Part shown: positions 1 through 11,400 of the stretch, one piece after another
Layout of the letters: each line of letters starts with the position of its first letter
How positions within the stretch are numbered: the stretch's first letter is position 1
Origin: Kappaphycus alvarezii
Lineage: Eukaryota; Rhodophyta; Florideophyceae; Gigartinales; Solieriaceae
Assembly (NCBI GenBank): GCA_002205965.3
Contig: NADL03000740.1
Span: 1,922,001 to 1,986,000 of the forward strand
Direction of reading: 5' to 3'
DNA length: 64,000 nucleotides
Translations under genes and position numbers: made by a program
Notes under the pieces: model-generated
The model's database searches: none
What the model was told of the DNA's origin: nothing
What the model saw: only the letters and a program-made list of their open reading frames with translations

Positions 1-3
1 TAA

Positions 4-231
4 AAGCCAGAGAAAGGCCCGTCCAAAGTAACATTAAAGATTCTGCTCGAAGAAGAGATCCAATCTGAAGATTACTTAGTAGAAGGTACATGTGCGAGCG
101 ATAAAATTGTGAAACAGGCTCTTGATATGTTCAACGAAGATCAAGTTGAGCTTGAACAAACGACGGATGAACTTGAGGAAAGCTCTGATCCCGCAGTGTA
201 TACAGATGGCAGAAAGGTCATTGCAAATTGA
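4..231 (+). pseudogene. Unrecognised acidic ORF fragment
   Basis: An open frame of about 75 codons runs from the stop at 1-3 to a TGA at 229-231. It has no convincing start. The translation is hydrophilic and acidic, with runs such as LLEEE and DELEESS near a terminal YTDGRK. Just past the stop another frame stays open to about 313, which suggests a frameshifted remnant. I do not recognise a family. It lies next to retroelement debris and may be part of it. Confidence 0.25.
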
Positions 232-654
232 GGACGGTTTGTTGAAAGTGACGATCGTTGCTAAGCGATGCGTGCGTGCTGAGCTGCTTGGGTTTTTCCA
301 AGGAGAGTACTGACCCACAAGCTGTCTCTCGGCGGCCCGCATATTTTTTTATTAAATAGCATAGTTAAAAGTAGAACGAGTCAATTAAGTCGCACTCAGT
401 AGAGGTGATGGCAGCGGCGAGCTCCCAGTGGCCAACGGAGTGGTCCCTTTAAATATGGGTACGGGGACCGTAAGTTCGATTCATGTCTGTGACGCAGACA
501 TAACTCAGGCAGCAAATGTACTCTGGTGGGGCAGGGGCATTGGTTGTCTGACACAATGTTGTTTCACGTGACAAATAAGCCCGCAGCTAAAGCAAAAAGT
601 AAAAAAGGTAATTTTCCCCACCCCTCCCTTTGCTGAATTGCAGTTTAAACAAGG
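232..654. other. Intergenic, no gene seen
   Basis: No supported coding signal. The stretch lies directly downstream of the copia RNase H tail on the minus strand, so it could contain a decayed LTR, but I found no second copy to define one. Confidence 0.3.
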
Positions 655-1778
655 CTATGCTCTAGAGATCGACATTGGGTGCTTCAGTTGGCCTAGTTTT
701 ATCCTAATCTCGGTCGAACGTTCCTGCTTTCCAGTAGCTATGGCCTGTAGCAAAAATGGCACGGTGGCAGAGTTCTCCTTAGTAATTGCATTGGCTAATA
801 TTTTCTTTCTCGGGCACCACAGCACCGCTTCGATTTGTCCTTCGTCGAATGTTTCGCGTATTGCAGCTAGATAAACCTTGTTAAGCCGTTCATCTGGGTT
901 ACTTGATCGACTTCGACAGCGATTGGAGTGAGGTAGAGTGAAGTGTGAATTCGGTTGTTGGAGGACAACTATGCCTTGATGTACAGGCCGTTCGACATAG
1001 CTTCGGCGGCGGACAGTGTATCAGCAGTTGCGCTACTGCGAAAGACACGACGTAAGCGACGTGCTGGCCATGAGATGGGGTGCACGATTTTGCCCTACCG
1101 ACGAAAAATGAGATGGCCTCCACGACCCTTGGCTTCGCCGTTGATAGCTGTTACCCCATCAGATATGACATCCAAGCAAAACTTCCGTCCATCCTGGCTC
1201 AATGTATCTGTCGGTGACAAAAAGTGGAGCTCGGCGTCTTGAGTCTTGAGGCATTTCAAGACTGAGGAGAGCGCACGAAGGTGATGGGTGTGCAAGTCTC
1301 CGAGTTTGCTGGCGGCCATCGATGAGTTCAAAAGCATAAGGGGCGCAGACATGCGGCCGATGAACAGTATTTTCCCAATCAAATGTCTGTGTGTGGTCGC
1401 TTGATGCGGTGTAGCAATATGGTTACCATTCAGGCCCACAGCATCTAGCAGAATACCAGGATCAAGGCTGGCGAGCAGATGAAGATGTGATAGTTTGATT
1501 GAGTAGTCCTCGTGCTGCACGATTTTGCAGTCCATTTGTGACAGACAAACCTCAGCGAATTTGCTGATATCGAATGTTGAAGCGTAGTAATTTACAAAGG
1601 ATTTCATACGATCTGAAGTGCCAGCGTATTGGTGATCGGCGACTTTAACATCTAGGACGAAGTCCAAGTAGTCTTTTTTATCACGCGAATAATGCAATGT
1701 GTGGTCCAGCGTCGACTTCAAAATTACGTGCTTCTTTATGAGCTGGCCGTCAGAAGTTAGATACAATATTATGCCCAT
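655..1778 (-). pseudogene. Ty1/copia reverse transcriptase-RNase H remnant
   Basis: The minus strand encodes the second half of a copia-type pol. From 1778 down to 1095 it reads the region around the RT catalytic loop (LDVKVADHQYAGT where a V-D-D box is expected), then the FDISKF and KIVQHEDYSIKL segments, then the thumb and connection stretch (HQATTHRHLIGKILFIGRM). After an in-frame stop near 1093 it continues into RNase H, with SSATADTLSAAEAMSNGLY. After a further stop and a frame change it ends with a typical copia tail: VLWCPRKKILANAITKEN, then a TAG at 655-657. Several stops make it a dead copy. It may be the 3' half of the element at 2.8-5.3 kb or a separate one. Confidence 0.8.
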
Positions 1779-2147
1779 GTCTGTAAAACAATAAGCAGCG
1801 GATTCAAGTCGCCACTAGATGTGCGATGTTCCCTCTTCTCGGGGCGGGCGCACGCAGATGACGCAATGGAAACCCAAGGCCTGAAGAAAAGCCGTTTACA
1901 CGTCTTTCTGGCCGACTTTCCATTCCATTTCGGCAGTTATGGAGAAAACGAGGCGAAATACTTCAAAACTGAGTGAAGAGGCGTCGCCGCGAAGGAATTC
2001 TTTGTGTTTTTCTCTGTGTCCCATGGGAAAATACGAGTCTTGACAGATACGTTCAAATTACGGCGGTAGAAAACGTGCGACCCGACAGCGTTGGCATCTC
2101 GCGAGACTATAGTCCCGAGGATTGCGGTGTACGCACCTAGTGTACTC

Positions 2148-2498
2148 TACTTAGCAAGTTTGGCGTCGAAAGCGACACGCCGCTCTTCTTCAGTACGTTT
2201 CACGCTGACGAATGGGTCCGAGTGGGGCTTGGTGGGAGCTTCTGGCTCCGAAACGTAGGCCGCAGGCGACGCAGCTTCACCAGCGACGCAGCTTCGCCTT
2301 TTGACCTGAATTCGATTCTAATTCATCACAACTTAATGCTGGCGAAGAAGCTTCGTCATGTTCCGCGAAGTTGGCTAAGTCAGATGTCGGTTGACTTAGT
2401 TCATCGACTTGTTGCTGCTGCTGCTGCTGGACTGTTGCCATCTGTGATCCCTTGGATGTCCGGTGTACACTAATAAATGCTGGGGTTCCTTCTGTCAC
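2148..2498 (-). pseudogene. Glutamine-rich ORF remnant
   Basis: A minus-strand frame starting at 2498 contains a run of seven glutamines encoded by a GCT/CAG-type repeat (2409-2430) and an acidic, serine-rich stretch. One frame change near 2300 allows it to continue through SVKRTEEERRVAFDAKLAK to a stop at 2148-2150. It sits between the two copia pol segments and could be a linker or gag piece of one of them. I do not recognise a domain. Confidence 0.3.
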
Positions 2499-2644
2499 AT
2501 GTAGAACCTCAGCCGGTGCAATTTTATTGGTTTGGCTATCTCCACGAGAGCTTTCTTGATTCTCGCTCTCTGCAGCGTCATTTTCGCCGGTACTGTTTTC
2601 GAGTATGTCTCAGTGTTACACTTCTGCACCTCCAGACGTACTTC

Positions 2645-2815
2645 ATAGAGGGAAGGAGGAAATGGAGCGAGGAAGAGAGAGAAAGGACGAACGAGAGGAG
2701 TAGAGTGAAAAAGATAGTGAGAAAGAGAAGGAGTGGAGGACAAAGAAAGAGAGTTGAGAGGAAATAATGTGGTGAGGGACTTTACTCAGACAGAGCATGA
2801 AGGGAGACCGGCCAA
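2645..2815. repeat. Purine-rich dispersed repeat, copy A
   Basis: A purine-rich tract of AGAGGA/GAGAAAG units ends in GTGAGGGACTTTACTCAGAC. The same arrangement, unit for unit with small indels, recurs at 6843-7022. Both copies sit amid retroelement debris. On the opposite strand the tract is pyrimidine-rich and gives short serine/leucine-rich frames that are not real genes. Confidence 0.75.
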
Positions 2816-5265
2816 CTTCCAGTTTCACGCGGGAAACGTAGCGAAAAGGAATTACGTCCATTACTGGTTTCCGTGGAAAGAGTTTGAAAGTTCCATTTTC
2901 CCGAATGAATTCTTCTTCCTTCTTGATTCCAGGCATCCGGAAATCGATGTTATCGGGAGAAGTAGCGCCTTCGTACGAATTACGGTTACCGACGGAGGTC
3001 GATGCAGTATAAGCAACAAGAGATACGTCTTCTGTGAGGCTAGGAAAACCCCACATATTTGGCTTCCGGGATACTCTGGAGGAGAGACGAGACATGACTG
3101 CACAGGAGCCATCCTGAAGTGAAGGATGATTGTCGTTTTCCAGGGACACATCTACTTCTTCAGAATCTTGCGCCGCAAGGGACTCTGTGGAAATTTCTCC
3201 TACTGCGGACTTGTCTTCAACTGGGAAATGGTTTTGTTCGGACTACTCTTCGATATCTTCTGTAGTACAATGAACTTCTGAATTTCCAGACTCATTGAAT
3301 ATTAAGTCTCGAGATACAGCTATTTTCTCTGCCTTGATATCTCAAAGTTCGTAACCTTTACTTTCCGAGGAGTAAACCATCATAAGGACCTCCCTCAACT
3401 TTGGATCCAGCCTTTTAAGGTCTTTTATAAGGACTACATACCAGATTTGTTATCCGAATACTCGCAGATGTAATATATTTTGGAATTGTCCCGTTCCAAA
3501 AGGAAATATAGGGTAGAGTTATCCGTTACAGCGCTGGAGATTACTCGGCTCAGAACATAAACAGCAATGGAGAGAGAATCTGCCCAGAAGTGTCTGGGAA
3601 GACTCTTATGATGCAAAATCGAGCGGAACAGGTTGAGAATTGTACGACTACTTCGTTCAGCAATATCATTTTGCTGAGGCGTGTATGATACGGTGAGCTG
3701 ATTTTGAATACTTTCTGAGTAGAGGAAATCCTTGAAAGCGGAAGGGAAATACTCCCCACCATTTTCAGATCGCAAAGCTTTGAGGAGGAGATGGTCTTTT
3801 TCCGGAGCAGAATTTTTGTTATGACATTCAAGAACGTGAAGTTCCCTTAGAGATTAGCAGGCCTTTTTAACAGAGGTCTCGGGTGGGCCAACCGGAACAC
3901 AGCAGTTATGAAAGTACTTGGGATAGATCTGTTTAAAGCAGCAGGAGTTGGCGTCCAATATGAGGTCAAATACCTACTCCGCGGACTGAATGCGCTACCC
4001 GCATATATTCTGGTGCACCCGCGATCTGACGCATTGAGCACCCCCCCTCTCTCCCAGTGGCCTAAGGCATCACCGTATCCACGCCATTCCAGTATTTCTA
4101 TATGTCAATGGGAGCCCGAAAAGCGCGAGCCGTTGCCAACGCAGCAGACATGCGAAAGAGGAGGGACCTAGCCACGAAAGTGGGTGCCATTTCTGGCGAC
4201 GTCTTGCCTGGAAGATCAAGATTAGGATGTGATTTTGTGCCGCTGGCTTTTGATTCGTTAGGATCACCTTCTGAGACATCATCAAAGGTCGTAGAGAAAT
4301 ACGCGGCAGCTGTCACATCCCGCAGTGGATGTTCTGCGGGGGATGAAGACCCGCTTATACCAGAAACTAAGGTACGCTATTTGGTCCACAAGCGCGGCGT
4401 CGGTAATTTTTAGTGCCCCGCAACACGCAGGAGTTAGTCTTCCTATTCAAAATTAGTTTTGAAGCGACTTCACAGTGTTACATGCATATTACAGTGATAA
4501 AAACAAACCATTTTCCTTAGAGATCGATCTGTATGTTTTTCGCGAGTGCCTTGTACTGGAGTAGTTGTCAATAAATGATACAAAAAACATTGCGCCGCCA
4601 TGCGAAGGAGTCTTGAAACGTCATAAAACATCTGAGTGAGCTAACTCAAGGAGCTTTGTAGAAGGAATATCCCTTTTCCTAGGAATCGGGGCACGGTGCG
4701 ACTTGCCGAGGGTACAACCAACGCATGAGTCATTATCGTTTTAGTCTTTAAGCTTAATTCCCTGTATGGCCCCATTTCTGACCATTGACTAGATCGCAAT
4801 GGTTTTGAAGTGTGCGAGTCGTTCGGGCTATGTTGAAAGGGAATTAAGGTAGGGAAACTCTGAATTAGCAGGCATTGATGAGTTCCCAGCCATGTTCAAT
4901 GTATATAAACCTTTAACAAGTGTTCCAATGGCAAGGGTAGAGCTGTTTGTACCACTGACGAGGAAAACCCCTTTCGATCGAAATGAGAGTTGATTCCTCG
5001 ATCTGCCATGGAAGATACTGAAAGCAATTGATAGCACAAGCTCGGGAAGGAAAACTCTTCAGCATGCATTTGACTTTCGCGCCACTCCGTTGAAGAGTTA
5101 GGATTACATCTCCTGATTCTCCGATGTGCGCTGTGGATTCAGCTCCCAGATCCAGTGCTGAAGGTAATGAAGAGGTACTGTACGTAGTGAAAGCTGAGCG
5201 ATCATTCGTCACGTGCGAGATTCATCCCTAATCAATAACCTAATCATTCGAGAGTGAGATTGATA
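2790..5265 (-). pseudogene. Ty1/copia PR-INT-RT remnant, LINE-interrupted
   Basis: Reading the minus strand from 5265, the aspartic protease region shows a V-I-D-stop-G where DSG is expected, followed by SHVTNDRSAFTTYST. Next come the integrase zinc finger (HERLAHFK, then CVGCTLGKSHRAP) and HSDV...FFVSFIDNYS at 4.84-4.54 kb. A LINE fragment (3855-4503) breaks the frame. The integrase then resumes at 3831 with LRSENGGEYF, YTPQQNDIAERSSRTIL and RHFWADSLSIAVYVLSR. From 3.44 to 2.8 kb the frame reads the integrase C-terminus (MMVYSSESKGYEL) and the start of RT (ENGTFKLFPRKPVMDVIPF). Stops and frame changes are frequent, and the protease active site is destroyed. Confidence 0.85.
3855..4503 (+). 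mobile_element. LINE (non-LTR) 3' fragment, copy 1
   Basis: The C-terminal part of a LINE ORF2, 5'-truncated, lies inside the copia integrase and in the opposite orientation. It reads GVGVQYEVKYLLRGLNAL, then, in a second frame, AVANAADMRKRRDLATK, GCDFVPLAFDSLGSPSE and TSRSGCSAG. A third frame gives QKLRYAIWSTSAASVIF and a stop at 4456. The 3' UTR GACTTCACAGTGTT...ACAGTGATAAA matches the copy at 42.6 kb. The FVPLAFD/SETSSKV block matches what I know of endonuclease-like tails of LINE ORF2 proteins. Family placement is from memory of such tails, not a search. Confidence 0.6.
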
Positions 5266-5438
5266 TGCAAATGGTATGTGGTGCAACATTCGTCTGTTCG
5301 GAGAGATTGAGCGAACAGCTTGAACTCTCGATACCACTGCCACCCGGAATAGATCTTGTTTCAACTTAACGAGGATTATTCCAGTGAGCCATATTTGGAT
5401 CTTCAGAGATTCTCAGTAGACGGTTAGATAGATAGTTA

Positions 5439-6404
5439 TCATCGGAGCTTTTCGGGACTGTCGATACGAACTCCAGAGGAATTCATATTTGAATTAAGTG
5501 CAGTGATTAGAAACTGTGATTGAGTAAAGAAAGTACACGGTGCCCCCAGATGCAATTCACTTCTATATCTCTGCTTGATGTGTTTGTCGCGTTCGTGCCT
5601 TGTCTGGAACAAGCGATTGCAGCCGACACAGGGAGTAACGGATTTTTCCTCTCGACGCGATTCCGACACTTCTTACCTCCTCTGTGTTGCCCGAGCTGCT
5701 TTGGCCCGGACACCTCCAGCTGACAAAGATCGTAAAAAAGGAAGGAATCATTCGGCTTGGAGGCCGGGACAGGTAATGGAAATCGAGAAATAGGAGCGGG
5801 GGAAGAGGAGCCGGAGAGCGAAGTTCGACGGAGAGAGAAGTCAGAACCCTTACAGGTGGAGGACCAGATGCAAGAGGGGGAGCAGTAGGCGGCAGAGGAG
5901 ACTGAGAAAGAGTACCTGGAGATTTAGTCGTCTGAACCGGACTCGGAGGAGCAGGAGAGAGAGACGGAGAAATCAAAGAAACAACTTTGATGGAAGCAGC
6001 GGGCCTGGTGTTCCGACGTCCTTGGTTGACCTTCTTGATGCGAGTAGATGACACAGGAAGGTGCTTTGAGCGAAGTTAGATGGGATTATTCCACGACTGT
6101 CCGGTAGCAGCCTTCTTATTTCCAAGGGCAAGGATATGTCGAAGGAAGTATTTCTTCGGAAGAGGAGAAGTATGGATGACAATTACGTCTGGAGTGGTAG
6201 CGGTAGAAGGGAAGTCACCACCCTTGCCGTCCGACTCGATGACTGAGTCGTCGATGAACCCACACTTAGGGCGATGGTATTCTTGTGAGTCGAATCAGAG
6301 CTTGCGAATGACAGGATCGTCTTGGGCGATCTCGATGCCGCGATGAAAGACGGAACGACGAATGACCTCTGGAGGCAATAAGTTGCGAGATTTGGCGGGT
6401 TCTA
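5439..6404 (-). pseudogene. Unrecognised broken ORF with C2H2-like motif
   Basis: Three minus-strand frames appear to form one degraded reading frame. From 6404 to 6078 a frame with a single internal stop reads through RRSVFHRGIEIAQDDPVIRKL and PDVIVIHTSPLPKKYFLRHI. It is followed by a proline-rich stretch (about 6054-5760). Finally a Cys-rich segment, CVGCNRLFQTRHERDKHIK, near 5620 resembles one zinc finger. The order is compatible with the N-terminal part of a retroelement protein, but I cannot name the family. No intact start is visible. Confidence 0.3.
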
Positions 6405-6842
6405 AGGCTGTAGAGTGGGTGGATACAGAAAAAAAGAGTGCTAAATGTTGAAAAAAGCCAAAGGCCGTGCAACAAACCTAGGTATGCAGCACAGAGACGA
6501 AACAGGTAGCAATGGGAAGAAGTCGGGCCGCAAGATAAACTTTGTTCTTTGGTGCAGAGATGTAGAACAAAAAAGGGCCGAAAAACCAACCGAGGTAGGT
6601 ACTAAAGAGAATACAAATGTTAGACAGGCCACAAGACAGAAGTGAGTAGATAATACAGAGACGACGTATAGGTCACGCCCAAACCAATAGCAGCTTTTTT
6701 AGTCCTTGGCCTGCGCGAAATTTGTTCCTTTCTCGCTAAAATCCGTGTAGGGTAGCCCCCAAGTGGTCGCCGACGAATAGAGTGAGGCCGAAGAGGCAAG
6801 TCGTTGAGCAGCGTTAGCGGCCTGGGCCCATAACCTGATAAA

Positions 6843-7022
6843 GAGAAGGAGGAGATGGAGCGAAGGAGAGAGAGATGGAAGAAACGAGAGAAGGAAAACA
6901 ACGAGAGAAGTATAGTGAAAGAGAAAGTGAAAGAGAGAAGGAGTGAGGGACCAGGAAAGAGAGTTGGAGGAGAGAAGGTGGTGAGGGACTTTACTCAGAC
7001 AGAACATAGAGGGAGACCGGGG
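6843..7022. repeat. Purine-rich dispersed repeat, copy B
   Basis: Second copy of the tract at 2645-2815, in the same orientation and with the same terminal GTGAGGGACTTTACTCAGAC followed by AGAACATAGAGGGAGACCGG. Small indels separate the copies, so they are old. Boundaries are where the alignment by eye fades. Confidence 0.75.
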
Positions 7023-7252
7023 AATACATAGACCTCGAGGCGAGTCGGCTGGTGCTTCTGAACGGTTGAAGGAATTTTTCAAAAGCCATGTAGACGACGG
7101 TGGGAAGTCAACCCTAAACCTGGTTGAGCTGATCTAAAGATGATCAGCTCAAGCCTATATCACTGTACAGTACAAAAGCGTAGCGGCCAAGTTCTAGGAT
7201 GTACAGTACACCACAGTAACAGAAGTCTGTAAGCCTCTTTACTAGCTGTAAG

Positions 7253-7845
7253 ATGTCACCAGAGGCGACAGAAAGTAATTATGCTAACAAAGATGACTGC
7301 ACTGAGGGCTTACTACGAGTTTTATGTGGTTGCCATTCGATCAATCGCGACGATTTCGCCTCTTTCTTTAGATTAATGAACGGAATAAACCCTGAGATGT
7401 TGTGTACCGACGATTTGAGCATTATGAGCAAATTGGATCAGATAAAAGCCTTTTAGAGAACCTTATGGAGTGTAAGCTGCGTTCAACTACAATAAAAAGG
7501 TCTAGCATTCCAAATGAGACCAGGAGGAAAGTTAAGTTATTTAAGGTGGGAGACGAAGTTCACGTTTCTCATGGACCAGCACTTGGAAAGAACCAAAGCA
7601 AACCGGCATTTGATTCTTTATTCTACGGCCCTTTCATGGTGACTATGACAGGATGTCCGTGTTACGAGTTCTTATCCTTTTCGAGAAGGGTGACCTGTAT
7701 GCTTATTGATGGAAGGATGCTTTTCAAAATACGGGAGGGCATCCGAACATTTTCTCAAATCACGGAGCAGCATTATTTAAGGGAAAATGTGAATAAGCTA
7801 ATAAAAGTACATGGAGAGAGGAAAGAAAGAACTCTGGAATGCTGA
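7253..7845 (+). pseudogene. Ty3/gypsy integrase C-terminal fragment
   Basis: Two overlapping plus-strand frames carry a retroviral-type integrase tail. The core is FKVGDEVHVSHGPALGKN followed by SLFYGPFMV, which matches the GPY/F module found after the catalytic core in Ty3/gypsy integrases. The upstream frame (7253-7456) reads a helical segment and is joined by a frame change near 7400. No catalytic D,D,E residues are present in the fragment. Two TGTACAGTAC motifs lie just upstream (7164-7173 and 7200-7209). Confidence 0.5.
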
Positions 7846-8480
7846 ATAGAAAGGAGGTAAATTTAAAGCAATTCATTTGGAATGCGGCCGGCTTGGGCCC
7901 GGACCGAAATATGTACAAGCCAGCTGACGCTAAGATAAGGCTAATCGCCTCAGGGTCTCTTTTTATTATCTCTTTTCCGCCTATTCGCATTCTCATCCTC
8001 GATATTCCTGATTTCGATGGGCCCTCGTAGTTGCATTTCTTGGGGATTACTGATGACCCAGACTCTTGGGATTGGAACACGAGGTGCTTTCGTTACGATT
8101 TTCTTTTCGCAGAGTTTTGAAAGCCGTCCTGATGCGCTCCCTATTTTTCGTACGGGTCACGACTGTGGCGAGCTGAATGGTGGTAACAGCGAAGCAGAAC
8201 GTTGTGGAAGGCAAATAAGTGGCAAGTCTGTGACGGTACTGGTGGGTCTGAAGGAAATAAACTGGAGTCAAAGGAGGCCTATGAGCGCCAGCCATGCTTC
8301 CCCAAGTCCTATAACAGAAAAGATTTTGATTCCGCCCAAGAGAACATCGGCAGTTCAGCTGCACCTTGCAAAAAACTCTGTATTTGGTCTCTCAACAGCT
8401 AGGAAACCACCAAAGGAGAGTTTCGAGAGAGGGTCTCGCGAGACCAAGTCAAGTAGCGCACTTGGGGGAGCTACTTAAGG
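7846..8480. other. Retroelement-flanking region, no gene supported
   Basis: Short frames are open on both strands (for example 8017-8478 plus) but none shows a domain. The 14-bp perfect palindrome GGTCTCGCGAGACC lies at 8432-8445. The region may be an LTR or untranslated part of the gypsy fragment just upstream. Confidence 0.3.
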
Positions 8481-11400
8481 GCGCGAGCAAGTGGTGCATT
8501 GAAGGCCCGAGCAGTTGACTTAGTATTGAGATGGTCAGGTGGTGTGTAGATAGGTGGGGAAGACAGACAGGCTAGGCACGCGCTTATCTGTTGTGCACCG
8601 GGTTGCACTATGGGTCCCGGCGGTGTTGGGTGGTGAGTGGGCGCGTTCCCAAGGGAGATACTGCATTCGAGGTTTAGGGAATTATCTTCCCAGTTGCTAG
8701 GGTTAGAAGACTCATACTAAATGCTACAGTATGTAAAAAGCACTGCAAGGTGGCGCCGAAATAAAAAGAAGGCAGGTTACTGTTGCCCCGAAAGGACAGT
8801 AAAAGATGAAAAATCAATCATTTCATGTACCATAAATAGCTTCTGATTTCGGATCTCTTTCGAGAGAAATAAAGCAAGCTTAGAAGGCATAATATGTACG
8901 GAAACACTGGTAAATGGCATCTGCCAGTTCCATTTTATCCAGAAAGGTGCGGGAAATATCGGTTACAAAAATTTATCCATTAAAATTATTAAAAGTAAAT
9001 GTAGAGTACTGCATGCAGCCTCGAAAAATTCTATCATAACGAAAAAATAAGTCGCAATGCTAAGTTTTTCGATTTTTCCTTTCTGTGGCACTGCTGTACT
9101 TAAAAAATCCTGCTCCTTCACGTAGAGATATGCTACAAGAGACGCAAAATATCTCTAGCCAAGTTTTACTTCGCGTAGATATTTTTCTGTATGTCGAATG
9201 GAAGAGCTTATAATAGGAATTAATCTGTTTTAATAACGATCACTCAAGGCCTTTAAAGCATTTTCAAAGCCTGTAAACCTGGTATGGTATCTTTCCATTC
9301 CCTTTCCATCTGTTGCTGTAATCCACTTCCGATGCGATACAGAAAGATCACAAAATATCTTGAGTAACCTAATACTGACCTCTGATTCCCTACCACCTTC
9401 GAGAAATCTCACAGAAATCTCACGAACCTTCAACTCACTCGGCAAAATAATAGAAACAGGGCTCAATCGGTATCAGTTCCGGTTCGTTTCTAAATGATAT
9501 AGGATGAAGTGACTGGAACAAGTTCGTGGAAGTATTTTCTTCCGGCTTATTACATGTTTTAAGCAGTCAGATGATTCTACATCATCGATATTTACCATTA
9601 TTTTTTTAAAAATAGGCTTATCGGCTGCAAATTGATGCAATTAATTTCTCCATTACGTTTAAAGACTTGGAAATTTGGCGAGCCATTTGAACCGACAATT
9701 GATGATTAGGATCTTACAAATCGAAACTATTAAAGAAATGTGTAGGAGGGGCTCGGTCAGCTGAAGAGGGTACTACTTTTAATTATAGAAGATCTTAAAC
9801 TGACAACTTTTTAATATTTGTAGAGAAAGTATCACCTCGTGCTAACATCGTAACGTAGCAATAGTTTGCTTCTTTTTGATATATTTTTGAGAAGAATTTA
9901 CGTGTTTTTCTTAAAACCACGCTGAACAAAGTTTATTCAGATTGGAACTCTATTTTTTTGGGCTCTCATAAACACCATAAAGTTTTAAACGAGCACCTTT
10001 CTCTTACACTATACCCTATTTTTATTTATTTAGCGTTTTTTGGGGTATGATTCGCTACGAAAAATGATGTACAAATCTTGGCATGGCAACAGTTCCGTGA
10101 GACATAAAGTTGGCAGCGTCGTGCAGGACGAAGGTAACGGCAGCAATTGCATAGTTGGACGGTGAAGTCCAAGTTTCCTCTATTTACAGCAGCCTTTTTT
10201 GTCCATGCTCACATTTTTGGTAATGTTATGTCCAATTTTTGATATATAGCGCAGAGTAAATACGAAAAAATGCTACAGAAAATCAAAAACTGGCAATTTA
10301 AAAACACTTACAATACAGAAAACTGCTGAAGTGCTGTTTACCGTAAAATATTGTGATTTCCTAGTAGAAAAACTTTTGCTGTATTTTAAGGTATTTTGCC
10401 GCTTCAAACTGTTAGCAGTATCATATCTTCTGTAGCTAACTGATAATATTTGAAATTGCTCAGTCCTGCATTACACATTTTAGTTAAATTGTTTTTTATT
10501 CCTCATCTGGCGCAGTACGGACTGGTTTCGGTACAGAGCCGACAGATTAGCGAAAATTTTCTCGAATAAAGATCCATCTATGTTAACCTGTACCCGTTTA
10601 ACATTAACATGTTATGTACCTTTGCAACACCGATCCTAGCGCGTACTCCCAAGCTGGGCAGCGACGAACTTCAACTATCTTAGCTTACACTGTCAGCTAG
10701 GCTTTTACGCCTTTTATAATACATGAAGTAAAGACGATTATATCTATGTTAAATAATCGGGATGGTAATTTACACTTATGAGGAAACTAGAGAGTGACAA
10801 GTGCAGTAATTAATACATCTTTACTTTCATGGAGATACCTGACTCTCGCGTATCACCTCTTCAGAAGGTCTCTTAGCTGTCATGAAGTAAACAATTTCGC
10901 ATAAGTGAGACATAATTTGCACTTCTCTGTGCTAATTCACGGAGAAAATTAAAAACATTGGGCTTGAACTGAAACATTTCCTGTTAGACGTAAATTTTTA
11001 AGGTCACCTAATTTAGGTTTTCTGTTTGTCATTCTTCGCATGGATTTTATTTCGACTCCCAGATCATAAAAGTACATAAATTCTATACATGTAGTGTTAA
11101 CTGCACTCTAGACGTAGAAAATCGTACCTTTATACAATCGGAAGCATGGATCAGTAGCGTTAGGCATAGGGGTAGGATCAGGATTAGGTGTAGGGCCAAA
11201 ATAAATTATAGACAGGATATATGTACGAGCTATTTTATTGATGGAATCCAGGACTGAGCAGCTCGATTGGGCAACGGACGATTTTTTACACTTATCTTTT
11301 TCCTGCTTCGATGAGGGATAACAGAGAATGGAAGCGGGGGGTACCGGAAATTTAAACTGCACGACTTAGTTTCTGTAAAATTATTCACAGTCAGCTGTGG

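Noticed and set aside
2477..3122. Plus-strand arginine/glutamate-rich frames
   Set aside because: They arise from the purine-rich repeat and from antisense of copia pol.
11150..11195. Telomere-like G-rich repeat
   Set aside because: TTAGGCATAGGGGTAGGATC resembles degenerate telomere units but there is no exact tandem unit.
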